Below are positions 1 through 13,239 of a stretch of 64,000 nucleotides of DNA, in pieces. This DNA comes from Onychostoma macrolepis (Eukaryota > Chordata > Actinopteri > Cypriniformes > Cyprinidae), in assembly GCF_012432095.1 (NCBI RefSeq), contig NC_081173.1, positions 18,202,498 through 18,266,497 on the forward strand, in the 5' to 3' direction. Every line of letters begins with the position of its first letter. Positions within the stretch are counted from its first letter, which is position 1. Under the pieces are notes generated by a model that did no database searches, was not told where the DNA came from, and saw only the letters and a list, made by a program, of their open reading frames with translations. Both the position numbers and the translations under genes were made by a program.

Positions 1-1197
1 AATTGGGTAATTCTGTATGTGAAAAATACCCAGCATGCATTGTTTCAAGAAATGCTCGATTTTAAACTTTCACTTTTTTTCCTCATTATCAGAGACACCA
101 GAACGTGTCTTAGTTGACAACATAGAGACCTTTGAGGCACCTTTAATGAAGTGCATCTCAGCCAACCTCCGCAATTAAATAAATGTTAATTCAAGGGTGA
201 ATCTCTATGAATGTGACTTCAAAGCTTCATCAAATTTAGCTTTTATGAAATCATGAATAATATTCAAACTCCAGATGTCACATTCCATGCGTGGGGAAAA
301 AAAAAGATGTCATTTTTTACTCCGATTCAAAGTGAAAGATTAGCAGGTTAGGAATTATATCTCACTCACTCCCAGCTCACAGAATCAACAAATTCTCTGA
401 GTAGATGTTTGTCAGTAAACTCATGCCTCTGATTCTGCTAGACACTTTTGCCTTTAGTTATTAAGCCATTCATTTGACTAATTTATGTGATGCTGCCATC
501 TGGCCTTGCCTCTACAGAGACAGTCAGTCAGTCATACTGACTTCATCTAGAACACCCAAGAACACACCAAATATTAGTGGAAATTTAGAAGTGAAACAGT
601 GTATATCCAATAAAACAAAGTTAAATGAGCTGGTTGTACAAAGATTCAATATGTAATGCCTGTTTTGGCTTCATTCAGCAGTATCTTCATTACAAATCTG
701 TCTCGTTAAGCTACAATAATTCAATTAAATGATTATATAAAATAACAGTGCATTACAAAACATTAATCTAGCCTGCAATCTGGACTAAAATCACTCAAGT
801 TTAACAGTGTGCACTAAAGTTGTGCTCACATCAGCGAAATTTTGTAATTGTAACAGTAATTGTGACCAGACTTTATGCTTTCAGTTGTTTCAAAGGGTAC
901 ATTAATATAGCAACTGCTTCTGATTCTGTCACACGTAGTGAAAGGGGAATAAAACAAACTATCTGAGATGCATTTATCTCAAATCTTACTTTAATTGTTA
1001 TGACGCTAATATAATTTGAGTTTACTAATATTTTAGAATTAATACTTTGCTAATTTGTTTTCTAACAGTTTACTTTTGACTTGCATAACTAGCATGATTG
1101 ACCAGCATGATTGCAAGTGATATTTATACAACCATTCAATAAACAAGTGCAAATTAAGTAACTTACATTTTAGTTTTGACAGATACCTTGTCTGTTT
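1..1197. other. AT-rich non-coding stretch
   Basis: No exon, RNA gene or clear mobile element is visible. The only open frames are short, have no recognisable motif and sit in low-complexity AT-rich sequence. The stretch ends at a TG microsatellite. Confidence 0.5.
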
Positions 1198-1217
1198 TGT
1201 GTGTGTGTGTGTGTGTG
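1198..1217. repeat. (TG)n microsatellite
   Basis: About ten uninterrupted TG units. Just downstream (about 1258-1290) the text resembles the start of a common cyprinid repeat (GCATCTGAAATCACATACT), but I cannot delimit a full element. Confidence 0.9.
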
Positions 1218-1591
1218 CAATTGCCTGTAATCGATCGAGTAAATGATTCAATGACTGGCTGCATCTGAAATCACATACTCTCACGTGCCCCCTCACTTTG
1301 AATGGGCATGACGCCTCTGTCTCTGAGTTGGCACTTCTTTTGAATAAGTAAATTCTAAGAGACTGTTAAAAATGGTATGTACATATAAATGAATAAATGA
1401 TACATATGAATTAGATATGATATGTGAGAGAGAAGGCATACATGCCAATGAAAGTGAATCAGAAAGCAGTTAATAATGGCGTCAGTGTGGATTCTGGGGT
1501 CTAGTGCAATTGTTCTGCTATTCCATGGTATTATAATTGCTGAATTATCAAAATTGTAAGAATAAAATGGTTTGTCACCCATTTGCTGCAC

Positions 1592-4500
1592 TATTCATAT
1601 TCAGGGCACTTGCATTGACAAAACCGGCACTCCTTACCCTTCTTCTTAATTGAAAAGGTCACCTAAACGCCAACACAACTCCATTTTCTGTGTTTACAGT
1701 GGATTTTAAGGAACAGTGAGGTTCAATTTAATCACTCCACCTTTCAGTGCTTCATATCGATAAGACACAGCATTTACAACCACAAGGGAAAAATGTTACT
1801 GCTTGGCTGTGCAGGTTAAGACACAGACTAAACACTAAATCTCAAACGCTATCACTCTGAGCTACGATCATACATGTTCTCCACACATGAGCCTGTATCC
1901 TATTTAGCCATCTAATATATAAAAATGGGTTGGCCTATGTGAGAAAAAAAAAAGGTGTTAAGTGAAAAATGGGACCCCTGGGGTCAAACCCCTCTCCCTG
2001 TCTTTCTCTTTATCATCACGCCACACTGGACAACAGTGACAATGATTCACACCAGCTATCTCACCCTCTCTACCAACTTCTGTAATGTCTACTCTTCTCT
2101 TATCAAACCCAGTTTTCTTTGAATTGTGACTCATTCATCACAATTAAACATCCTTTGCTTGTGGACACAATTAAACACACAGAGATACAGCCTTCATGAA
2201 GCTATATTGTGTTATTGCTATTGCAAAACGCCTACAAAAAGAAAGAAAAGTCTTTTACAAAGCCTAATCAAACCAGCTGCAAAAGAAAACTAGAAGTTTT
2301 CAGAGCATTTAATTTCCATGTATATACATATAATGTGCAATCCTAATAATTATTTGACAAAATTAAGCTATTATTCTTAAAATTTGTTATATAAATTTGA
2401 CCGACTAGATCAAGCAAGAATCAGGTTAAGAATGAGTAATAGTTTTTAGATATTAACTATTCTCTTCCTCAAAGGTTTGGCCCCTTTCAATACATCAAGA
2501 AGACAAAGTTGATCAGGGATGATCAGCGATTGATCATTTGGATTGTTTGTGATGGTCAGAGAAACAGATGGTCCATTGAGATGGTCTTTTTTTGGTCAGT
2601 TTTGGTCTCTGAGGATCAGAAGGTTCAATACAGCACCTTAGTCTAACCCCTTAAAAGCATGCATCAACAAGATGGTAGGAACATGAGCATTACAGTCCAA
2701 ATACTCTTCTGAATAGTAAACTAAAAATATCATCCAAGTATTTGGAATCTATCCAAAACCATACATAAGAAACATCACGTGAAATAATTACCATTAGAAG
2801 TTTGTTATAGAGTTCTAGAGCTGATGCCAGTCAACAGAAAACAAATTAGGACAAGCTGAAAGTGACAAGGAACATTATTTAACTGTTTTATGGATTCATT
2901 TGGCAGCTCTGCTTTGTAATATGGGGCTGTAATTAGATCATTGACATCTTAATCACTTCCATTTGTTCCTCCTGCTTTGCCCAGAACCATTAGCCTAGGT
3001 CTTCATTTAGAACAAACTGGGCTCGCACACAGTTTAAAGGTCATAAATTTTATTGTAACACTTGTTTAATTTCATAAACCCCATTTTATTTGAGGTGCCT
3101 GATAAAAATTCTCACTTACAGAAATGCAGATGAAGTCTGTTCTGAATTAAGGCAAACCGTTAATTTAGTGTAATAGCGTGTTGACAGTTGAAGTCATAGG
3201 TGCAATTATATTGAAATAAAATAATATTTTTCCTTTTTATATTCACAATGATTTTATCTGAAATCATGTAAAGTAATATAAGGTTCCGATTCATTCTGTA
3301 CTTAAACTTTAAAAAGCATGACATGATAGGATTCATATAATATTCATAACTGAGAAGTTGTTATACTTCCTTACTATGAAATGTTAACAACGATCATACT
3401 GTGAGTGGCAAACATTTACAAAATGTTTTGTTTTTCATTTAGCAAATAAAATAAAATAAAACACAGATGGATTAGATCACTACAGCTAGATAAAAGGTTA
3501 ATTTAAATAAAAGTTTAATTTAAAAGGGCAGATTAAAGGTTGCAAAAATGAAATTAATTTTCCCAATATTCTGATAATGTAGCACATCAGTTAAAAAAAT
3601 TGCTCAGTTTATTCTCATTTCTCATACTCATAAGTAAAAAAAAAAATTAATGCACATAAAAGGACTGATATAAAAAGATAACATTCAAAATGTTTGCTAG
3701 ACAAAGCAAAGAGGAAAAAATGATGAGGAACTGCTCACTGACGTACAGTAGCACAACCCTAAAGCAACTTCAGTCACGAAGAATGCTTAGAAGTTCAGCA
3801 ACGTGACATTAATTATGAATGTAGCTAGTCAGATTTCCCTTTTGTTCATTTTTTTTATTTTTTAAATCTTCTAAAATCAATGTAGCCTCACATAATTGGA
3901 AAATGTTTACAGCAAAGATCTACATGAATGAAATGGGTGTACTGCAACCTGATCAATCTTACTGAGGAACAAGGGCTTGGTACTCTATTCCTGTGATTTT
4001 TTTTATGTGATCCATTCAAGTGGTCACATAAAAGTTCTCATTTCCTGACAAGGTGAGCAAGGTATAGAGCTGCTTTATCTAACGCTGTCGCTGGCACTTC
4101 AATATATTCCTGCTTGATTTTAATGAAAAGACCCTTTGTTCGATGCATTGCTTGCATTTTCTCATTCATAGCATTTGTCACAGTATATCAGGTCACCTTT
4201 CCACCCTTGCAGGGTGCACTTGACCTTTCCAGTCAGTAATTACTATCTTCCTCTTCACTGCACTCAGCGAACTTTGTATTGACCGGTGCTGACAAGGTGA
4301 AGTTCAAATGTGAAGGGTTTTGAGCTCTGCAATTGCAAGAATTAGGTTTTACACAGTGTCTCCTGCCCGAAAGATTGACATTAAGGCAATCATTTGGTTG
4401 CTTTACTCATGTCAGTCACGAAGGACGTTCTGTTTAATGCTTTCAACACTTTGTGACCCTTTAAAAGCAAGGATAAAAATCTCAGATTGAACCAGAGTGT

Positions 4501-6309
4501 ATTTTTTTAATCTGGTTATTTCAAGATAAACAGTCTGTTGAGTTTTTGTTACTTCAGAAATATAATACCTACTTTTTGATGGGATAAGCCCCTATGCACT
4601 GCAATATCCTACTGTTGACAAAAAGGATTGGGATGTCTGCCAAAAATGGGGAGATATATAAATATATAGCAAATCCAGCTGCAATAAAACCGTTTTCTTG
4701 TCGGACAGCTCATGGACAATGATGCCCTGGGATTCGTCTCACAATGGAGGGAGTCAGGGGACTAAACAAGATCACACACATTAAACCAAGCGAATCTGTG
4801 ACAGGTCAATCCCCACGGTCCACACTTTCCCAGCGCTACATAACCTCTCATGGATGTCACAGCAACAGAATGAGAGGCACTCTGTGAGAGAAACAAATTG
4901 GTTCAATGAATCAGAGCAAAATAGAACATTAGGAGATGAGTTTCAGGAATGAAACACAAACAGTATTCAAAACCTTTTTTTTTTTTTTTAACTAAAAGGT
5001 ATTTTTTTCTGTACTTCTTTAATCAGTTAGATTTTTTTATTTTTTTCCCTCTAAAGTCATAAAGAAAAGTTCAAGGTGTGGAATAGTTTACTTACGTGTT
5101 TCTTTCATTTCTCTGGTCTGACACAGAAGTAAATTCATTCAAAAGCATTTCCTTCCAAGAAATCCACTTGTTTGCTATTCTATTGAACATTCAGAACTTT
5201 TTACTTTGTACCTGAAAAATATTGGTGAGAACAATTCAAACTGTTTAGCAAGAAATAGGCAAAAGTTACCATGATGAAGCATTACAATTTTAAATAAGCT
5301 ATTCATTTTAAAATATAGTAAGTAAATCCAAACAAACTATCCATTGCTCATCATCTTATTGTCTCGGGCCTTACATATGCCTCCTACTCCACTTCATTGC
5401 TCATGGGCTCCTACATTGAGCATCTCACACATCCAGTAGGTATTAAATAATTCTGTGCTTAAATAACTGATGAGGCCGCTGTCTAAGGGAGTTCAGTGGT
5501 ATTTCATTTTCACAAGACATTTATTCTACATAACTTGCTGGTCACACATTCTATGGAGCATTTTTACTCTACCTTTCACCACAATGTGAGATCATTTTTA
5601 CATGAAAACACATCACAGCCAGTTAGCAAACAAGCCTGGTCTACATTATGCACGACTGTAAATGAATCCAGTTGTCCAAATATAGCTTTAAATGTGGAGA
5701 GAAAAGTTTGACTATTGGTTAAAATGCAGAGTTGCTACTAGTAATAGGGTCTCTTCGGCCTTATAAATATACAAAACTAGCAGCCTACAAAAGTACTTCT
5801 GCAAACCACAGGAATGTACTAACTTGTTATTTTTACTTTATCATGTTTAGGGATTTCAAACCATCAATAAGTCTGCATGTTTCCACTGGACTGTAAGGCA
5901 TGAGAGCTTTGCAGGAAAATTTGTTTTAAAATAATGACATACTGACTCATTTCAGACCCACAGGAGGTTGAAAAACACATTTCTGTCCAAATGTCTGGCA
6001 ATCAGATTTCACATTGTTGAAAAGTATTGCAACATCTGAGCATTAATGCTGTCCAATATGCTCATTCTAAAACATTTGAATCACATTGTGTGGAATCAAA
6101 TTTCCCTTGTTCTTTTAAGATAAAAGAGTTCATTGTACTATGAAAACAATTTCAAAACTCAAAGCTTGACTTGATGACACATGACCAACTACAATTATAC
6201 AATCAATGAGTGTACATGCACAACAATATGCTGATAACAATCGCCAAACAACTAATTAAAAAACCCACCAATGTAAGAAAACAAAACAAAAAAAAACAAT
6301 CACATTATA
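1592..6309. other. AT-rich non-coding stretch, no gene seen
   Basis: Long AT-rich interval with poly-A/poly-T runs (for example 4975-4990) and no coding signal on either strand. A mildly repetitive TGATCA-rich patch lies near 2508-2535. The frame at 5496-5711 has no recognisable domain, and its region looks like ordinary intergenic sequence. Nothing else could be supported. Confidence 0.5.
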
Positions 6310-6316
6310 AAATTTG

Positions 6317-7062
6317 CAGCCTAGTCTCATAAAAATTCGTACCTCTGTGCACTTTGACGTTACGCCGCAGTTTCAAATAGAAATGTCCACTGAGTGGCGC
6401 TAAAACACAGGTTCAATATGTGAACCCTGGCACGTTTTTATTACGTAGATATTGGTACGTATTGCTGTTTTTTCATTACGTTGCTTCAGATACGTATTGC
6501 GGCGGTTCAGAATTCAAATATCCGGGGACTGTCGCTAAAAGTTAATGCTCTATCGTGTTGGAAATATGCCCTACACCAAATCCAGCCCTAAACCTACCCG
6601 ATAGTGTTAACAAATGCAAAACAGATATAAAAACATATTAGCTTATGCAGCTGTGCCATTTGAACTTCCTTTTACGCAGATTTTAACTGCTTTGTCGAAC
6701 CGTAGTTACACGGGATTCGAACTGGAGCTTCTCGTCTCCTAAGTCCGCCTCCGTACTCCGTGAGCTACCAAACAAACTTGTTATCTCTGAAAACCCATAG
6801 ATATGAAGCTGGATGTGTGCGATGCTAACGTTCAAAATCATCAGTTTTCAAATCTCCCAGCATATTAATATTGTTTTGAAGTCATAGCATGATATTCTTC
6901 AAGTAATTGTGCGAAAATTACGCTTTATCAATCGCAACTCTGTAAATTTGTGTGAAAGTGTTCATTTATTTTGGAAACTGCAGTGATATGTACTTATTGG
7001 TACGTATTTCATGTCACGCTAAAAAGTGCGCCCGGGTACGTAAATGCCATGAACCAGGTAGG
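6317..7062. mobile_element. Non-autonomous terminal-inverted-repeat element with tRNA-like segment
   Basis: The 746-bp block is flanked by AAATTTG on both sides (6310-6316 and 7063-7069), which fits a 7-8 bp target duplication. Its ends are imperfect inverted repeats: the left end reads CCTAGTCTCAT...CGTACC...GCACTTT, and the reverse complement of the right end reads CCTGGTTCATGG...CGTACCC...GCACTTT. Inside is the 'CCCTAAACCTACCC' text common in cyprinid repeats, and a minus-strand tRNA-like patch. No transposase is encoded. The duplication length suggests a hAT-type mover, but that is inference. Left and right termini could be off by a few bases. Confidence 0.6.
6695..6775 (-). other. tRNA-like segment inside repeat (not a functional tRNA)
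   Basis: Read on the minus strand, TAGCTCACGGAG resembles a Pol III A box, and about 45 bases later AGTTCGAATCCC matches the B box/T-arm. An anticodon-arm-like stretch lies between. The acceptor stem does not pair, so this is a tRNA-derived remnant carried by the surrounding element. Confidence 0.4.
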
Positions 7063-7229
7063 AAATTTGAAATCATTTTTTTTTTTTCTTGTTTTTATAT
7101 GCAGCCTGAAAACGGTGCGAGAACACTGCTTAATGTGTTCAAACACAGAGCAAAAATTGGGTGAAATTGAAGGCAAAATTGAGGGCATTTATGACTTTTA
7201 ACCGATAAAAAACAATAATTTAAGGCAGT

Positions 7230-7431
7230 GGGTCTCAATCTAGGAACAGGTTTAATAGTTTAAAGCATTTACATGACCTCTACATATTGTCAGGATATTA
7301 AGCATAATAAGCTGGCTGTAAATTCTGTAAAGGTTCCCCAAAGAACCTTAATTTACTTATTTTTTTCCCTATGAGAACTATGAGATTATTCACTTTGAAC
7401 ATTTATATATACTGTATATATATATATACTG

Positions 7432-7474
<43 letters not shown>

Positions 7475-7560
7475 CACTAAACCACTGGATGGTTTTATGG
7501 ATGCTAAAGGTTCTTTATGGAACCAAATACTGTACCTGGACAAATAAACTTTTATTAGTG
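7230..7560. repeat. AGAACC-type dispersed repeat interrupted by a microsatellite
   Basis: The block contains AAAGGTTCCCCAAAGAACC at the left and AAAGGTTCTTTATGGAACC at the right. This is the same wording as the MITE family seen near 24.3 kb. A TA/GA microsatellite sits in the middle. Ends are not resolved. Confidence 0.45.
7403..7474. repeat. Compound (TA)n-(GA)n microsatellite
   Basis: Alternating TA with two CTG interruptions, followed by about ten GA units. Confidence 0.95.
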
Positions 7561-7642
7561 TGAACAGTATTCACTGATCTTTAAGCAGAATAGTCAAATT
7601 TAAATAGTATGTACAACACGTTTAAGTGTAGACTGTGGGAAG

Positions 7643-7646
<4 letters not shown>

Positions 7647-7678
<32 letters not shown>
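7647..7678. repeat. (TG)n microsatellite
   Basis: About sixteen uninterrupted TG units. The open frame on the other strand is only its His-Thr repeat translation. Confidence 0.95.
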
Positions 7679-7681
<3 letters not shown>

Positions 7682-8029
7682 TGCACATGTGCAAATAATA
7701 ATTACTAAGTGCAATTTTTTTTTTAATAAATAGTAAAAATAGCAATGAATGAATGAATGAAATGTACGTATGATACAACCCCTTTAGGAGTCCTCAAAAG
7801 CATTTGGATTTTTGCCAACATCAACTAATGCAAATGTTCATGAAATGCAGATTACCTCCATTATTTGTACAAAGATGAGTGTGTTTTCATACAGATTAAT
7901 AACACCATTTCTACAGTTAAAAGCCTGTCAATGCATCTGCTTATTTGAGGTCAAATGGCACTTGGAGCGTCTTGATTTTTATTACATCACAGCAGCTGTA
8001 AATCCCTTCTATTCCTCTTTAATCAAAAA

Positions 8030-8620
8030 CCTGTGAGGACTGAATTGCAAACTCATGTGAAAAAGGCTGAAACCTTTGGCTTGGAGTAACATCTGCGCTA
8101 TCACATTGCAGCCTTGAGAACTGCTGGGATGTTGATGTGAAAGGACTATTCCCCTGCCTACATCCGAAGTGGGCTGTGTTGACTTCTCTTTTTGCTTACA
8201 CAAATGGTCTCATCTGTAGTGAGCCAAATGTTCTACAGAGCAAGGCCACAGAGGGAAAAACGCCTCTCCTTTCCTTCCCAGCGAGAGCGGATGGAGCAGC
8301 GAGTGCCGGGAGGCGATCTTCTGTTACCTGTTCATCTGCCAGCGCGGGCTGAATCACTCGGCCCAGACAGCTGGCCTTCTATCGCTCTCTGATGCCATTT
8401 CCCATCCACTCCATATTCAATGGCAGTCCACAAAATGAGAAGCCACATTCCCTTTGTCTGTTCGCTTCAGGATTTACTAAACCCTGAGCAGTTGAGATTC
8501 GAAGTATCCGGTTCAGATCAGGTCCAAACCAGTCCGCTCCACACTGTGCAAAATCCTCATCCCCATTCAAACAGTCATTTGTATCAAAAATACCCATTTC
8601 TACTGTTTGATAACTTCACT
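8030..8620. other. Candidate conserved non-coding block
   Basis: This is more GC-rich and complex than its surroundings, with no microsatellite or recognised repeat. Several overlapping short frames exist on both strands, but none has a known domain, and no splice-flanked exon is evident. Text of this kind in an otherwise repeat-rich desert is typical of conserved enhancers, but only cross-species alignment could show it. The call is inference from composition. Confidence 0.3.
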
Positions 8621-9069
8621 TCCCTGACAAGGTACATGAGCAAATCAATGCTTATTACAAGAGCTGCCAGAGGAGGGATAAAATGAGCTTAAATGTGTGA
8701 TTGCTGGGTCTTTGCTGATTGTTTCCTCTCATCATTGTGGCCATCCTCACCATATTACACCATGCTTACATTTTTCTCCTCTGGGAGGAGGCTATTTGTT
8801 TTGACTTTCTGCTCAAATGAGAATGCAAATTGGACTAAATGATATTTCAATAAAAGAAATATGCAGTTCATACCGTGTAAATTAGAGTACAGGCTTTGGC
8901 ATCAGAGTGAAATAATGAAATGAGATCATGTCATTACTGTTTCAGTCATTTTTTCATTCACTATGGAATTTCTATCATCCCATAGGTTCTATTTAAATGA
9001 GTTTTATTTCCTTTGTCACTATGAAAGGTTGTAACAGACGCACTCATTTTATTATATAATTATACACAT

Positions 9070-9420
9070 ACAGTTCAAAAGTTTGAGATCAGTAGGAGTT
9101 TTTCAAGTCTCCCATGTTAAAAACCATGTAATTGTGAAATATTATTACAATTTAAAGTAATGTTTTATTTTTAATATATTTTAAAATGTAATTTATTCCT
9201 GTGATGGCAAAGCTGAATTTTTTTTACCAGCCATTACTCTAGTCTTCAGTGTCACATGATCCTTCAGATATCATATAGCAATATGTTAATTTAGTTCTCA
9301 AGAAACATCTCTTATTATTATTATTATTATTTATTTATTTATATTAATGTTCTTTGGATTCTTTGATGAATAGAAAGTTCAAAGAAGGGCATTTATTTGA
9401 AATAGAAGATTTTTGTACAC
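9070..9420 (+). repeat. GTTCAAAAGTTTG-type cyprinid dispersed repeat, truncated
   Basis: It begins CAGTTCAAAAGTTTGAGATC and contains the internal wording TTATTCCTGTGATGGCAAAG and CAGTGTCACATGATCCTTCA. The same wording recurs at 16.5 kb (inverted), 21.8 kb and 54.7 kb. It ends with GAATAGAAAGTTCAAAG and a truncated 3' part. Non-coding; probably a non-autonomous DNA transposon. Confidence 0.65.
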
Positions 9421-10259
9421 TGCAAAAAGACTTATCTTACTTAATAGTTTTGTCTTGTTTCTAGTCGAAATCTAGTCACAAAAAAAAAAACACAGTACAA
9501 ATACTGTTACAGTACTATTTTCACAAGTAAGGTGTACATTTTCAAAATTCTTAGAACTTTAAACTGATCACACTTGTAACACCACTAGTCATTTATTTCA
9601 AAACCTGATCTCATGATTTCATTGTAGAATATGTTCATTCCGCATAATCATTGTTTTAAAACACAAGATCATTGTGATTGAGAACATTTGAATTAATCAC
9701 CAAAGCACAACAGTATGATCTTCTTTCAATTTAGTACTTTTAACAATCAGTTCATTCAAAAGAAAACATTCATGTTTCAAATCACCTTTGTTGCTGAAAT
9801 AATTACAGCAATAAAGGCAATAACTGTCATGTTAGAAAATACACTTAAATTACCTAACTTGCATATCTCACATAAAATCAATAATATTTTGTAAAAGTAT
9901 CCAGTGTGTTTTCAAAAGGTTTGTGCTAGAACAGAGTTTACTGTCAATACAGTAAATGTCCTCACTGTGTCATATGACTGAATCTATATTCTAGCTGAAT
10001 TTTTCAGATGAAGGGTGAGTTATAGTAATGTGCAGTCTTTACCATGGTAATGCTTCAATATACAGTATCACATGGCACGATGTAATGTAAAATGCTGTAT
10101 TTGATGCCATCTGTCTCCGTTCTTCTGATACATCTCCAATCAGTTCCTCTCCCTTGTGTCCTGCTGTATGTTCACAAATAGCAAAACACACGGTTTTACA
10201 AATGAGGACATCCTCAAAGGGAGGTTTTAGGTGATTTTGTCAAGTTTTGCTTACTTCTG
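9421..10259. other. AT-rich stretch without gene
   Basis: Nothing recognisable apart from a poly-A run at 9480-9490. No coding signal. Confidence 0.45.
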
Positions 10260-10263
10260 GGTA

Positions 10264-10812
10264 CCAATTTGTCCCCAAAAATTGTTTACTGTAACGTAAG
10301 TAGGTACACACACACACACATGTTTGTTTTTGTGAAAAGTGGGGACATCCCATAGGCGTAATGATTTTTATACTGTACAAACTGTATGTGCTATTGCCCT
10401 ACACCAACCCTACACCTAAACCTACCCCTTACAGGAGACTTTGGGCTATTTCAGATTTTCAATACACTCCATTCTGTGTGATTTATAAGCGTTTTGAAAA
10501 GTGGGGACGTGGGGTAATGTCCTTCTCCTTGTAATACCTATGTCATACCCTTGTCATTGTCCTCATTTGTCACAAAAACATGCACACACACACACACACA
10601 CACACACAGGTTTTCCTATCGTTATGGTGACATTCCACAGGAGTAATGGGTTTTATACTACACTAATCCTACTCCTAAACCTACCCTTATGAAACATTTT
10701 TTTTTTCTCATTGGACCCAAAAAAGGACAATGATTACAGATATTGCCATCTTTGTGGGGACATTTTGTCCCCATAAAATAGGGTTTACCTGAACCACACA
10801 CACACACACACC
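10264..10812. repeat. Cyprinid GTGGGGACAT repeat cluster with (CA)n
   Basis: Two related units lie in tandem. Each has GGGGACAT or GTGACATTCC, then CATAGGCGTAATG or CAGGAGTAATG, then TTTTATACT, then CCTAAACCTACCC. CA tracts occur at about 10308-10320, 10582-10608 and 10796-10811. The wording matches a very common cyprinid interspersed repeat. The right part carries the GTGGGGACATTTTGTCCCC palindrome. No protein is encoded. Confidence 0.65.
10582..10608. repeat. (CA)n microsatellite
   Basis: About thirteen CA units inside the dispersed repeat cluster. Confidence 0.95.
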
Positions 10813-11309
10813 CTTACAAAATAGTGGTTATCATCTTAGATAAATCACTTTTAGTGTAAAAATAATTCAGTGCATTTGGTTATCCCTAATTTGAAATCAC
10901 GTTCTATAGAAACTAAATATCTATATCTATAGATGCACCAAATGATTCACCAATTAACCATTAAGATGAGTTAGATTAAATAATAGACAAATGTATTAAA
11001 CTGAATGAGAAGTCATGCTAATGAAAAGTTTGATAGTAATATCTTTATGAAAGGCAGTTACTGTGAATGAAACATTTATATAGATGAAACACTTGTGTAG
11101 TGAAAAGGATATTTTGTGATTGTGTGTATTTTACTAACACAATTGAAAATATGCTGAAATGTTTGAAAAAAGTTCACTTTTGATGATCTGTTGTGATATT
11201 AGTACTAAGAGTTTTGAAAATTTACCAATTTAAAATTTAAAATTGTGGCAAAGCAATTTAAAAAAAAAAAAACTGTAAACACGTGAATAACCCAGGAAAT
11301 CTGCAGTTT

Positions 11310-11530
11310 TGTTCTGACACTTGACATCTCTGTTATGACTCTGGCACCTACTGTGCCATGTTCTGCCAACAACCTGGGCAAAGAATCAAACCTAGAGGCC
11401 CATTTGCTGGACCCAGTGTCACAATGCCTGACCTATGGAGCTTCAGCAGAGATTGACAGACCTGTGATTGACTTGAAGGTTTGTCACATTTCATGAGCTA
11501 AAGATGGACCGTATGAGGGCATGTCATATA
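11310..11530. other. Candidate conserved non-coding block
   Basis: Complex, non-repetitive sequence of balanced composition between AT-rich flanks. No frame has a recognised domain. Flagged as a possible regulatory element on composition alone. Confidence 0.25.
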
Positions 11531-11859
11531 CCAGTCAATCTACATAATCTTTATTTTTTATCTTCTTTCCCGTTTACATTGGCATGCAAGAGCTTGTAAT
11601 GCAACATGTCATATCTCAGATGTCACAAGCTAAATGGGTTCTGGAACAAATCGTCACATTGGATGTTTATGAATCAATTAAAAACTATATTGTGTGATTT
11701 TCTACATTTTATGCTAAAGATTGTGGATTGACAATGCTCAGTAAGTAGCACTCCGTCAAGCCGCAATTTGTTTGACATACTTACATGTAACATTTAAAGG
11801 TATTTTTGAGCCGTGCAAGAGTTAGCCAACCTTTGAAAATGTCAACCTATTTAAACATG

Positions 11860-12400
11860 GACTAAACACAGTCTATGGTGGCAAGGTATTTCCTGTCATT
11901 TATTCTTTTATCAGTTTTATGGTAAAGGCTCAGTGCAATTTTGCCGATTAGCAGTTGAAAGACGGAGGTATGTGTGTCCTTCGAAGGGCCATCAAATGTG
12001 GCCTCAAAAACATGGGCAATGCAACACAGTAGAATATGATGGGCATACCAGAAGAGGTGATGCCAATCAAATGAGACATGAATATAAATAGGGCAGAGCA
12101 CTAGCTCTAGCAGTGACAGCTTATGCTGATTAGATTTTTTTCCCTGCACTGACAGGCCATTACAAATTCATCTTCTTTTTTCATTCTAGACGCGCCACAT
12201 GACCTATGAATGCCAGACTGCTAATGTAAGGAATACTGTCTCCACAACACAGACATAATTGAATATCTTAGCATGACATATTGGTTTTGGACACATCTGG
12301 GCCTGTTCATATGCATTAGCTTCTTGCAAGATCTGTGAGGGACGATACAAATTAATTACACCAATCGGATGAAAGTGAGTGTGTGGTAAAATACAAAGTG
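11860..12400. other. Candidate conserved non-coding block
   Basis: Non-repetitive, complex sequence including TCAAATGAGACATGAATATAA. A 95-codon minus-strand frame (11862-12149) crosses it, but it has no recognised domain, a composition unlike a cyprinid exon and no splice context. I treat that frame as chance. Confidence 0.25.
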
Positions 12401-12544
12401 ACTCTTTTACTAATAGTCACGTATATAGTCTGGACAGCAATTTTATTTATCTGTGGCAGTATGATCTATACTTGATTTAGGATAAAGCCACAGAAATCCA
12501 TATAAACTAGACTCAAATTCATGTAAAGCTTTTGCAGCTTTGAC

Positions 12545-12815
12545 ATTAAAGTTCACGCAAAATGAAGATTATGGCCTCAATTGCTCACCCTCATGACATT
12601 CCAAAGTCACAAAACTTTGGTTAATGTTCTAAACACAAATTAAGACTTTTTTTTTTTTTTTTCAGTAAAAATTTTAGAAAATCCCAAAATGTAAAGGCAT
12701 CATTTAAGAAAATAAAAATAAATAAAATTATGAACATTATGAATCTTAATAATTTATTCATTCTTCTCTATTTTATTTTAATTTAATTAATTAATTTATT
12801 TTTGGGGTGAGCTAT
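12545..12815 (+). repeat. AAAGTTCAC...GTGAGCTAT short inverted-repeat element
   Basis: The left end reads TAAAGTTCACGCAAAATGAA followed by GCTCACCCTCATGACATTCC. The right end reads TTTTGGGGTGAGCTATCCA, an imperfect inverted copy. This is the cyprinid family whose usual ends read AGTTCACCCAAAAATGA. The interior is AT-rich and degenerate. Other copies or fragments occur at 45.0/51.5 kb, 52.8 kb, 54.5 kb and 62.9 kb. Confidence 0.55.
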
Positions 12816-13239
12816 CCAACTAAAATGGAAGATATATCAGTACATTATCGTTTTTTTTTTTTTTTTTTTTGGCTTCTCGGTACAGATGATGCTCATGTCA
12901 ACCTAGTTTAACATGCACATTACATTTATTGTCAACCAATGTTCACTTAAAGTTCATCTTTAACAAAAACAAATAACTTTTTTTTTTTTTTTTTAACTCT
13001 GTTAAATGTAACCTTTACCCAATCTCAAAATGAATATCCATTTTCATTGAAAATACAAACTAAAAATGCAATATAAATAAACCTGTGAATGATTCATTTC
13101 TGTTCACTTAAGTAGTTATCATGCACACAAGTGTGCATCAATACACTCTGACTTCTTAATTAGTGAAAAGGGAACTTAATGAGAGAGATTTAGAGAAAGG
13201 CAAAGAGAGACAGATAAAAAGAGCAAGAAGGAAAGAGAC

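Noticed and set aside
6695..6775. Functional tRNA gene
   Set aside because: A and B boxes are present but the acceptor stem cannot pair and it lies inside a repeat.
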